Position numbers and translations under genes: made by a program
Source: DAOTTI01 sp034437795
GTDB lineage: Bacteria > Chloroflexota > UBA11872 > UBA12225
Reading direction: 5' to 3'
Length of the DNA: 12,567 nt
Assembly: GCA_034437795.1 (NCBI GenBank)
Contig: DAOTTI010000190.1
Location: 1-12,567 of the forward strand
Notes under the pieces: model-generated
Told to the model about the DNA's origin: nothing
The model's input: the letters and a program-made list of their open reading frames with translations, nothing else
The model's database searches: none
Part shown: in pieces, positions 6,571 through 12,567 of the stretch
Numbering within the stretch: position 1 is the stretch's first letter
How the letters are laid out: each line of letters starts with the position of its first letter

Positions 6571-7863
6571 ATGTCCGACGCCAGCGCCACGCTCCAGCCT
6601 CTGGCCGGCTACCGCGTGCTTGATCTCAGCCGCGCCCTGGCCGGCCCCTATTGCACCAGCCTGCTCGGCGACCTCGGCGCCGAGGTGATCAAGATCGAGG
6701 AGCCGGACGCCGGCGATGAGGCGCGGCACTGGGGGCCGCCCTTCGTTGGGGGCGAGAGCGCCTACTTTCTATCCATGAACCGCCACAAGCAATCGGTGGC
6801 CCTCAACCTCAAGGCCCCCGCCGGGCGCGACCTCTGCCTCCGGCTTGCCGACCACGCCGACATCCTGCTCGAGAACTTTCGGCCCGGCGTCGCCGACCGC
6901 CTGGGCGTGGGCTACCGCGCCGTCCGCGCCCGCAACCCGGCCATCATCTACTGCTCGATCTCCGCCTACGGGCAGGATGGCCCGCTGGCCGCTGAGCCGG
7001 GCTACGACAACATCATCCAGGGGGTCGGGGGCCTGATGAGTGTCACCGGCGAGCCGGGCGGCCGGCCGCTGAAGGCCGGCGTGGCTGAGGCGGACATCCT
7101 CGCCGGCACCAACGCCGCCGTAGCCATCGTGGCCGCCTTGCTCGCTCGCGAGCGGCGACGCGCCGCCGGCCAGACGCCGAGTGGCAGCTACATTGACGTT
7201 GCCCTGCTCGACGGCCAAGTCTCGCTGATGGGATACCACATCGTCGGCTATCTGCTCTCCGGCCGCGTGCCCCAGCCGGCCGGGAACGCCTTCCCCTACA
7301 TCGTTCCCTACCAGTCCTTTCGCACCCGCACCATCGAGATCATCGTGGCTGTCAATAACGACCGCCTGTGGCGCGCCTTTTGCGCGTCCATCGACCGCCC
7401 GGACCTCGCTCAGGACCCGCGCTTCGCCACCAACGGCGACCGTGTCCGCCACCGCGACGCCCTCATTCCGGAGCTGGAGGCCATCTTCCTCACCCGTACC
7501 GGCGACGAGTGGCTGGAATGCCTGGCGCGGCACGGCATCCCTGCGGGGCCGATCAACACCGTCGATCGGGTCGCTGCCCATCCCCAGGTGGAGCATCGCC
7601 GGCTGCTGGTGGAGGTCGACCATCCCGCCGGTCGCATCCCGACGCCGACCGCCCCGTGGCGCTACGGCCCGCCCGGCGAGCGGCTCGATCCGCCGCTTCC
7701 CGCGCCCCCGCCGCTCCTGGGGCAGCACACCGCGGCCGTCCTCGCCCGCCTGCTCGGCCTCACGCCGGACGAGATCGCTGCGCTTGAGGCGCAGGGGGTC
7801 GTGCGGTGCGCCCGCACCGCGCCGGCGCACCCTCCTGCGCCGGAGGATGGCTCCCCAGCCTGA
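6571..7863 (+). CDS. Class III (CaiB/BaiF family) CoA-transferase
   Basis: This 430-residue protein is a family III CoA-transferase, which moves CoA between a carboxylic acid and an acyl-CoA through an enzyme-bound anhydride. The family features are in order: LAGYRVLDLSRALAGPYCTSLLGDLGAEVIKIE (10-43), NRHKQSVALNL (70-80), ADILLENFRPG (96-106), SISAYGQDGP (129-138), GYDNIIQGVGGLMSVTG (144-160), and LKAGVAEADILAG, where Asp175 aligns with the catalytic Asp169 of formyl-CoA transferase. The start is the ATG at 6571; the frame runs open upstream to 6214 but that part has no family similarity. Substrates vary widely (oxalate, carnitine, bile acids, benzylsuccinate, mesaconate) and no neighbouring acyl-CoA gene narrows the choice. 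The protein is cytoplasmic. Its Pro-rich last dozen residues and stop codon lie inside a repeated DNA segment. Confidence 0.93.
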   Translation: MSDASATLQPLAGYRVLDLSRALAGPYCTSLLGDLGAEVIKIEEPDAGDEARHWGPPFVGGESAYFLSMNRHKQSVALNLKAPAGRDLCLRLADHADILLENFRPGVADRLGVGYRAVRARNPAIIYCSISAYGQDGPLAAEPGYDNIIQGVGGLMSVTGEPGGRPLKAGVAEADILAGTNAAVAIVAALLARERRRAAGQTPSGSYIDVALLDGQVSLMGYHIVGYLLSGRVPQPAGNAFPYIVPYQSFRTRTIEIIVAVNNDRLWRAFCASIDRPDLAQDPRFATNGDRVRHRDALIPELEAIFLTRTGDEWLECLARHGIPAGPINTVDRVAAHPQVEHRRLLVEVDHPAGRIPTPTAPWRYGPPGERLDPPLPAPPPLLGQHTAAVLARLLGLTPDEIAALEAQGVVRCARTAPAHPPAPEDGSPA

Positions 7864-7952
7864 TACTGGGCCGCCGCGAGGGCGACCGGCAGCGCACGAC
7901 CCCCTCTTGTGCCGGAGGGTACCGCTCCAGCCTGATACTCCTGGCCGCGGCG
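7829..7952. repeat. Direct repeat, two copies, first one covering a gene end
   Basis: Copy 1 (about 7829-7879) and copy 2 (about 7898-7952) align over about 50 bp with small gaps. Both have a short hairpin (CCTCC 7831-7835 with GGAGG 7842-7846; CCCTC 7902-7906 with GAGGG 7915-7919), then GCTCC, then an exact AGCCTGATACT (7857-7867 and 7929-7939), then GGCCGC. In copy 1 the TGA of this 11-mer is the stop codon of the CoA-transferase gene. A third, partial match, CCGGCCTGATGCTGCCGG, follows at about 8005-8022. Confidence 0.6.
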
Positions 7953-8145
7953 CCTCAATCACGGACCTCGTCCAGGGAGGCGGAGCAGTGACGCCAGACG
8001 GGCGCCGGCCTGATGCTGCCGGCTCGGTCTGACGACGGTGGCAAGGAGCGGCTCGTTCGTTCCCAGCCGGCAGGATCGAGCGGCAGGAGCGGTGCTAGGA
8101 AGGCTCCGGCCGCATCTTGGCGCGAGCAGCGGTAGGCACGGTGCA

Positions 8146-8233
8146 GCTAACCTGCATTATTCACGAGTGGAGCCCTCACCCTCTCCCACAGGGAGACGGG
8201 ACTCTTCGTTGGCCGTGAGTAATCCAGGCTAGC
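8146..8233. repeat. Hairpin element with 20-bp imperfect terminal inverted repeats
   Basis: GCTAACCTGCATTATTCACG (8146-8165) is matched in inverse by CGTGAGTAATCCAGGCTAGC (8214-8233), 17 of 20 positions paired. The interior contains CCCTCACCC and the smaller hairpin TCTCCC-ACA-GGGAGA (8182-8196). The 88-bp, codeless, symmetric structure is MITE- or REP-like. I see no obvious target-site duplication. Confidence 0.5.
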
Positions 8234-8253
8234 CCGGCCAGTTCGCATGCGGC

Positions 8254-8326
8254 ACCCTCACCCTAGCCGTCTCCCTATGGGAGAGGGAATGCCTGGCTGG
8301 CCGTGAATGATCTCGGCCAGCCAGGC
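8254..8326. repeat. Second unit of the CCCTCACCC hairpin element
   Basis: This unit repeats features of 8173-8233 in the same order: CCCTCACCC, TCTCCC-TAT-GGGAGA (8270-8284), and GGCCGTGAATGAT matching GGCCGTGAGTAAT (8211-8223). The spacing is about 81-88 bp. The two units are direct, diverged copies. The right end forms a strong hairpin that may serve the sigma-factor gene. Confidence 0.5.
8291..8326 (-). terminator. Strong hairpin after the sigma-factor gene
   Basis: GCCTGGCTGGCCG (8291-8303) and CGGCCAGCCAGGC (8314-8326) form a perfect 13-bp stem with a 10-nt loop, 16 nt past the sigma-factor stop. On the minus strand it is followed by ATTCCCTCTCCC, without a real T-run. It may end transcription weakly or protect the 3' end of the message. 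Confidence 0.45.
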
Positions 8327-8342
8327 GCCCCGTGGCACCGGA

Positions 8343-9431
8343 TCAGGCCGCGTCACCCAGCAGCGCCGCCGTGCCGAGCCGGCGCAGCTTGGCCAGCGCG
8401 GCCGCCTCCACCTGGCGCGCCCGCTCGCGAGAGACGCCGAGCGCGCGGCCGACTTCGGCCAGGCTGCGCTCCTGGCCATCCGCCACGCCGTAGCGCAGTG
8501 AGACGACCTCCCGCTCGCGGGGGTTGAGCAGGGCCAGGGCCGCCTCCAGGGCATGGCGCCGGTGGTCCCGCTCCGACTGGTCGTCCGGCGTGGAGAGCAC
8601 CGGATCGGCCACGACGTCCAGCAGGGCGGAGCCATCGCTGTCGTCGTCATCGCCGCCGGTCCGGCGCTGGTCCAGCGAGGCCGGCACGCGGGCCGCCATA
8701 ATCAGTTCGGTCACCTGGGAGGTCGGCCAGCCCAGCTGGGCCGCCACCTCCTCCGGCAACGGCTCGCGCCCGAGTTGCTGCTCCAGGCGAGTGCTGGCCT
8801 CCGCCAGCTTGGCCAGCTGCTCGCCGACGTGCACCGGCAGCCGGATGGTGCGCCCGTGGTCGGCGATGGCCCGCGTGATCGCCTGCCGGATCCACCAGTA
8901 GGCGTAGGTGGAGAAGCGATAGCCGCGATCCGGATCGAACTTCTCGACCGCCTTGAAGAGGCCGATGTTCCCTTCCTGGATCAGGTCGGCCAGGTCCATG
9001 GCATGGCCGGCCCGCTCGGCCTGGGCCAGATAGCGGCGCGCCACGCTCACCACCAGGCGCAGGTTGCTTTCGATCAAACGCCGGCGAGCCGCCTCCGCCA
9101 CTGCCGGATCGCCCGACCGCATCGCCCGCGCCAGCTCCACCTCCTCCTCAGCCGTCAGCAAGGTGCCGGCGGAGATCTCCCGCAGATAGAGCGGCAACGC
9201 CTCCAGGTCCGATGGCACGCTGGCCCGCACGGCCCCGCCCAGGGTCTGGCCGCTGGCGGGCACCAGGTCGGCGCGCTGCGCGCTGCGGCGGGCGCGTGCG
9301 GCGTCGCGCCGAGGGGCGCGCTCACCCTGAGCTGGGCCCCGCGGGCGGCCACTGATGCGGGCGCGTACGGGCGCGGCGCCGGGCCCGCTCGGGCCGCTCG
9401 CCACGTCCACCAGTTCGAGTGCCAGTGTCAC
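8343..9431 (-). CDS. Sigma-70 family RNA polymerase sigma factor (RpoD/SigA type)
   Basis: This 362-residue protein directs RNA polymerase to promoters. Residues 1-72 are low-complexity and rich in Ala, Arg and Pro. Region 1.2 begins with LPLYLREI (79-86). Region 2 follows with NLRLVVSVARRY, then DLIQEGNIGLFKAVEKFD (149-166) and YRFSTYAYWWIRQAI (171-185), the core -10 recognition and melting helices. Region 3 spans about 200-275. Region 4 ends in SLAEVGRALGVSRERARQVE (323-342), the -35 binding helix-turn-helix. The protein resembles primary and group 2 factors but is short and lacks region 1.1. An acidic run, GGDDDDSDG (259-267), lies near the 3/4 junction. The start is GTG with AAGGAGA (9436-9442). 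Whether it is the housekeeping factor or an accessory one cannot be decided here. Confidence 0.93.
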   Translation of the reverse strand: MTLALELVDVASGPSGPGAAPVRARISGRPRGPAQGERAPRRDAARARRSAQRADLVPASGQTLGGAVRASVPSDLEALPLYLREISAGTLLTAEEEVELARAMRSGDPAVAEAARRRLIESNLRLVVSVARRYLAQAERAGHAMDLADLIQEGNIGLFKAVEKFDPDRGYRFSTYAYWWIRQAITRAIADHGRTIRLPVHVGEQLAKLAEASTRLEQQLGREPLPEEVAAQLGWPTSQVTELIMAARVPASLDQRRTGGDDDDSDGSALLDVVADPVLSTPDDQSERDHRRHALEAALALLNPREREVVSLRYGVADGQERSLAEVGRALGVSRERARQVEAAALAKLRRLGTAALLGDAA

Positions 9432-9435
9432 GGTC

Positions 9436-9442
9436 TCTCCTT
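9436..9442 (-). promoter_or_regulatory. Ribosome binding site supporting the GTG start of the sigma factor
   Basis: The minus strand reads AAGGAGA, with the AGGAG core 5 nt before GTG at 9431. It fixes the start of the protein ahead of the low-complexity N-terminus. Confidence 0.6.
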
Positions 9443-9518
9443 CCTGCCGGCGGCGTTCCGGCCAAACGGTCGCCCGTCACCTGCCTGCAGCGCCGTCTCG
9501 ACGCGACCCGCAAGAAAT

Positions 9519-9564
9519 GCGCCTGCCGGCATCCGGCGGGGCGCCCGGCGCCGTCTACGCCGGG
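9519..9564 (-). promoter_or_regulatory. Two adjacent hairpins in the sigma-factor mRNA leader
   Basis: Hairpin A (9544-9564) has a perfect 7-bp stem, CCCGGCG with CGCCGGG, and a 7-nt loop. Hairpin B (9519-9544) pairs GCGCC-GCCGG with CCGGC-GGCGC around a 3-nt loop, with a small bulge. They share one base at 9544. Both lie in the predicted leader of about 180 nt. I match them to no known riboswitch. Confidence 0.35.
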
Positions 9565-9618
9565 ACCGTTGCTCGGGGTCGCACCTTTCCGCAGGCAAGT
9601 TACTTCATTTTCAGAAGC

Positions 9619-9648
9619 ATGATATGCGGGCGGGCTCCACTTTGTCAA
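9619..9648 (-). promoter_or_regulatory. Near-consensus promoter of the sigma-factor gene
   Basis: On the minus strand a perfect TTGACA (9643-9648) is followed after 18 bp by TATCAT (9619-9624), which matches 5 of 6 positions of the -10 consensus. It is the best promoter in the window. Transcription would begin near 9612, about 180 nt before the GTG start. The rest of this gap, 9649-9829, holds nothing I recognise with confidence. Confidence 0.65.
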
Positions 9649-9846
9649 GATGCGCCCCGCGGGTCCCAGGGTATGGCCTGTGCCCTGGCGCCTTGCGTTA
9701 GCATCTAAAGAGAAGCACGTGCCGGGGGCGAGGGCCGGTGCGGGCAACCGGCGGGTGCAGGCCTTTGCTGGCGTCCGCCGGCCCGATGCTGGCCGCAGGC
9801 TCGATCCGGGCCATTCGTCAAGACTATTCGGGGGATACGTACGGTT

Positions 9847-10248
9847 ATGGCAGCGCCGCAGGTACTCGAAGAACGGCCGGCCCGTTTACTTCCGGGCCAG
9901 AGCCGGGACCCGGCCTGTCGCGAGGGGTTGTGCCCCAAGTACCAGAAGGCGATGGCGCTGCTGAGCAAGCGATGGACGGGGCTGGTGCTGCGCGTGCTGC
10001 TCGATGGCCCCTGCCGTTTCTGCGACTTTCTCGCCCGCATCGATGGCATCTCTGACCCGATCCTCTCCGAGCGCCTCAAAGAGCTAGAGGCCCAGCGCCT
10101 GGTCCAACGGCGCGTGCTCCCCGAGACGCCGGTCCGCGTCGAATACGCCCTGACCCCCAAGGGAGAAGCCCTGCGCGAGGTGCTGCTGCTCCTGCATCGG
10201 TGGGCCGAAACCTGGGGAGACGACGACGGCGACTGCGACGAGTGCTGA
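9847..10248 (+). CDS. HxlR-family winged-helix transcriptional regulator, cysteine-rich
   Basis: This 133-residue DNA-binding regulator matches the HxlR family: CPKYQKAMALLSKRWTGLVLRVLLDGPCRF (29-58), then DGISDPILSERLKELEAQRLVQRRV (66-90), where the recognition helix lies, the wing VRVEYALTPKG (97-106), and a final helix. HxlR proteins act as dimers, often respond to aldehydes, quinones or oxidants, and commonly carry one conserved Cys near the start of helix 1, here Cys29. This one has six cysteines in three pairs: Cys24/Cys29, Cys56/Cys59 (CRFC) and Cys130/Cys133 (CDEC at the very end). That pattern suggests metal binding or a disulfide switch. The ATG at 9847 has only a weak GGGGGA 11 nt upstream. 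The gene converges on the MFS transporter gene with 35 bp between, and that pump is a plausible but unproven target. Confidence 0.88.
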   Translation: MAAPQVLEERPARLLPGQSRDPACREGLCPKYQKAMALLSKRWTGLVLRVLLDGPCRFCDFLARIDGISDPILSERLKELEAQRLVQRRVLPETPVRVEYALTPKGEALREVLLLLHRWAETWGDDDGDCDEC

Positions 10249-10283
10249 TGGCCGGCGCAACGAGCTAGCGCGGGCGCCCCGTC

Positions 10284-11614
10284 TCACGCCTCATCTGCGT
10301 CCCTGGCCTCCGGCACCTCGATCTCCCGCCAGGCCGGCTGGGTCAATACCACGCCAGCGAGAAAGACGAGGATCACGGCCGCGGTCAGGCTGACCGCCAG
10401 CGGAGCGGGGATGACGGTGGCCAGCGCGCCGCTGAGCAGCGCCCCCAGCGGGCCCATCCCGATCATGCACAGCGTCCACAGGCTCATCACCCGGCCCCGC
10501 AGCCGGCGTGGCGCGTGCGCTTGCAACAGGGTGGAGATGGTGGCCCCGGCCACCGTGCTGGTGAGGCCCGTCAGGAACAGCAGGCCCAGCGAGAGCGGAT
10601 AGGAGCGCGAGAGGGCAAAGCCGAAGATGGTCAGGGTAAAGGCCGCGGTCGCGCCGGCCACTAGCTGCCGGTGCGAGCGGGGCCGGCCGCTGGCGGCGAG
10701 AGCCGCCCCGCCGATCAGGGTGCCCGCTCCGGGGGCAGAGTACATCAGGCCCAGGCCGGCCTGATCGACGTGCAGCACGTCACGGGCAAAGACCGGCATC
10801 AGCTGGGAGAAGGAACGGCCGAAGACGCTGGTCACCGCCGTGAGCGACAGGAGCAGGACCAGGGGCCGGCGCGTGCGCACGTACCGCAGCCCCTCCAGGA
10901 GGTCGGCGCCGACCGACGCGGGCGGGGCGGGACGCGGGTGCGCCGGCACGCGGATCCAGCAGAGCACGGGGATGAGCACGGCCAGATAGCTGGCGGCGTT
11001 GAGGGAGAAGACGACCGCCGCCCCGCGATACAGGTCATCGCCGAACGCGCGCAGGATCAGCCCGGCCAGCGCGGGGCCGACCAGGGAGGCGCCGGTGAAG
11101 GCCACCGAGTTGAGCGAGATGGCCGAGAGCAGGTCCGGCCGCGGGACCAGATCGGGGATCAGCGCCTGGCGCGTGGGGTTATCGAAGGCCAGGGCGCTCG
11201 CCCCGAGCAACGAGACCAGCAGGATCTGCCAGTAGGTCACGCGGCCGGTCCAGGTCAGCATGGCCAGGGCCAGCGTCATGATGATCCAGGCCAGGTTCGT
11301 GTAGCGCAGCAGCGCCAGCCGGTCGATGCGGTCGGCGATCACCCCGCCGAAGGGGGCAGGAGCAGCATAGGCAGGGCGAAGGAGAAGCCGAGCAGGCCCA
11401 GCGCCAGGGGGCTGGAGGTGAGCTGGTAGACGAGATAGCTCTGCGCCGTGCTCTGCATCCATGTGCCGGAGTTGGAGATCAGCAGGCCAACCCACAAGAG
11501 GCTGAACTGCCGGTGGCGCAGCGCCCCCAGCCGCCGTGCGCGTGGCGCCGCCACGACCACGGCCGGCGCGGCCGGCGGCGCCACGTCCGGCGCCGTGCCG
11601 CCGCGAGTCCCCAT
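10284..11614 (-). CDS. MFS efflux transporter (MFS_3/EntS-like), interrupted by a frameshift
   Basis: Two adjoining frames together encode one major facilitator of about 443 residues with some 12 membrane segments. The first 88 residues (from ATG at 11614) include QFSLLWVGLLISNSGTWMQS and SPLALGLLGFSFALPMLLLPP, typical of the MFS_3 group. The frame then runs into a TGA. The next frame continues directly with FGGVIADRIDRL, the motif A loop, and runs intact to 10284. The break lies at a run of five G on the plus strand (11352-11356); six would restore the frame. The gene is therefore either a fresh pseudogene or carries a base-calling error. Relatives export enterobactin, macrolides or other small molecules; the substrate here is unknown. 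There is no clear ribosome binding site, but TAGAGT ends 7 nt before the ATG, which may mean a leaderless message. Confidence 0.85.
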
Positions 11615-11762
11615 CGCTGGCACTCTACCACGCCTCGGCCAGGTCCTGACCACCGTCCGTGACCCGCTCGATGACGGCCGCCGGCTCGGTATCCTGAACC
11701 GGTCATGGCGCGTGCGCGCCGCCACCATCCCTGGGAGCAGATGATTGTCGCAGGAGCAGGCG

Positions 11763-12567
11763 ATGCCGACCGCCCTTGAACAAGCGCTCCAGCCGGCCTC
11801 AGACGGCTTTGCCGCGCGCTACGGCCGGCCCCCGTCGCGGTTTGCCCTCTCGCCCTACCGGATCTGTCCGCTGGGGGCGCACGTCGACCACCAGGACGGC
11901 ATCGTCAGCGGCATGGCCATCGACCACGGCGTGGCCATCGCCTTTGCCGCGCGTGATGACGGACGCGTCCGCGCCGCTAGCGCCGACTTCCCCGATGCGG
12001 TCGAGTTCGACCTGGCCCGCATCCCGCCGGCGCAGCGCGGGCAGTGGGGCAACTTTCTGCGCGGGGCGGCCCTGGCGCTTGGCCAGCGCTACCGGCTCAC
12101 CCGCGGGCTCGATCTCTTCGTGGTCGGCCAGCTGCCCATCGGCGGGCTGAGCTCGTCCGCCGCCGTCGGGGTCGGCTACCTGCTGGCCCTGGAGGCGGCC
12201 AACGGCCTGCAGCTACCGCCGGAGGAGAACATCCTGCTGGCCAGGGCCATCGAGAACCAGTACATCGGGCTGCAAAGCGGCGTGCTCGACCAGTCGATGA
12301 TCCTGCTGGCCCGCCAGGACCGTCTGCTTCGCCTGGACTGTCGAACGGGAGAGCGGGAGCACGTTGCCTTCGCCGCGGCCGCGCCTGTCTCGCGGGCATC
12401 CCCTCGCGCCGGCGGGAGCGAGCCGGCAGCGACCGGCGGGGAGGCTCGCAGCGCCGAGGACCGGCTGCCCGTGGCCATCGGCATCGCCTACTCCGGCGTG
12501 GCGCAGGCGCTGGTGGGGACCGGCTACAACCAGCGGGTAGCGGAGTGCCAGGAGGCGGCGGCCAGGC
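11763..12567 (+). CDS. GHMP sugar kinase, galacturonokinase/galactokinase-like (C-terminus beyond right edge)
   Basis: The frame is open from the ATG at 11763 to the right edge (268 codons). AGGAG at 11752-11756 sits 6 nt before the start. The signature SPYRICPLGAHVDHQDG (30-46) corresponds to the galactokinase motif with GEHTDYNDG. PIGGLSSSAA (125-134) is the ATP-binding loop of GHMP kinases, and GVLDQ (173-177) holds the probable catalytic base Asp176. YSGVAQALVGTGYNQRVAEC (243-262) matches the SG...YN.R..EC part of galactokinases. The PYRICPLGAH variant resembles plant galacturonokinase from memory, so the substrate may be a uronic acid or another sugar rather than galactose. Residues about 203-232 are an Ala/Gly/Ser-rich insertion. 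The product would be a sugar 1-phosphate in the cytoplasm. The gene diverges from the MFS gene across 148 bp. Confidence 0.85.
   Translation, partial: MPTALEQALQPASDGFAARYGRPPSRFALSPYRICPLGAHVDHQDGIVSGMAIDHGVAIAFAARDDGRVRAASADFPDAVEFDLARIPPAQRGQWGNFLRGAALALGQRYRLTRGLDLFVVGQLPIGGLSSSAAVGVGYLLALEAANGLQLPPEENILLARAIENQYIGLQSGVLDQSMILLARQDRLLRLDCRTGEREHVAFAAAAPVSRASPRAGGSEPAATGGEARSAEDRLPVAIGIAYSGVAQALVGTGYNQRVAECQEAAAR

Larger units (their letters stand above)
7864..8342. other. Gene-free gap filled with short repeats
   Basis: No convincing gene is visible between the CoA-transferase and the sigma factor. The left third holds the second copy of the direct repeat. From 8146 to 8326 there is a cluster of related hairpins. 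I recognise nothing in the middle, about 8025-8140. Confidence 0.55.

Noticed and set aside
6769..7962. A 397-codon minus-strand frame antisense to the CoA-transferase
   Set aside because: The plus strand has the full set of CoA-transferase motifs, so this is an antisense shadow.
7829..8326. The repeat cluster as a CRISPR array
   Set aside because: Repeats are few, unequal in length, diverged and palindromic over their whole length, without regular unique spacers; no cas gene is present.
9600..9608. A minimal ATG-AAG-TAA frame in the sigma-factor leader (minus strand)
   Set aside because: It has no ribosome binding site and lies at the very start of the predicted transcript, so it is most likely chance.
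8553..9701. A 382-codon plus-strand frame antisense to the sigma factor
   Set aside because: It covers the sigma-factor gene and its promoter on the other strand and shows no domain.
11741..11779. A 12-codon open frame upstream of and overlapping the sugar kinase start
   Set aside because: A GGGAG lies close before it and it overlaps the kinase ATG, so a leader peptide was considered. It has no regulatory codon pattern and such short frames arise easily by chance.

Overview
The window is a GC-rich bacterial segment, roughly 70% G+C by eye. Its genes are mostly single transcription units on alternating strands, with no tRNA, rRNA, CRISPR array, transposase or phage gene that I can see. A DUF3048 protein, a COG4315-type secreted protein, a stand-alone class III CoA-transferase, a galacturonokinase-like GHMP kinase and many intergenic CCCTCACCC hairpin repeats together suggest a chromosome of Chloroflexota, perhaps Thermomicrobia-like. 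That placement is an inference and is not proven by any marker gene here.

Left part (1-3143). A gene cut by the left edge runs on the minus strand from 325. It has a strong ribosome binding site and a twin-arginine/lipobox-like segment, and it diverges from a cytoplasmic Cys-type sulfatase (559-2031). The gap between them carries two opposed promoter-like elements and a 13-bp palindrome. The sulfatase converges on a secreted DUF3048 (YerB-like) protein (2124-3143). The end of the DUF3048 gene, stop codon included, is partly duplicated in the 92-bp gap.

Centre (3302-7863). A secreted COG4315-type protein diverges from DUF3048 and meets a hybrid histidine kinase (3916-6048, TTG start) tail to tail, with overlapping stop codons. 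A repeat-rich gap of about 520 bp follows, then a CaiB/BaiF CoA-transferase (6571-7863) that looks leaderless. Its last codons and stop lie inside a repeat that is copied again about 70 bp downstream.

Right part (7864-12567). A 480-bp gap full of hairpin repeats separates the CoA-transferase from a primary-type sigma-70 factor (8343-9431, minus). That factor has a near-consensus promoter and a structured leader of about 180 nt. Next come a small cysteine-rich HxlR-type regulator (9847-10248) and, convergent with it, an MFS efflux transporter (10284-11614) whose reading frame breaks at a run of five G. A GHMP kinase with galacturonokinase-like motifs starts at 11763 and leaves the window at the right edge.

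I found no multi-gene defence or biosynthetic system. The regulator and the MFS pump may be functionally linked, since HxlR regulators often control nearby transporters, reductases or detoxification genes. The sulfatase and the sugar-acid kinase would fit polysaccharide use, but they are 9 kb apart and this is speculative. The most interesting material is in the regulatory and repeat DNA between genes and in the cysteine pattern of the regulator.
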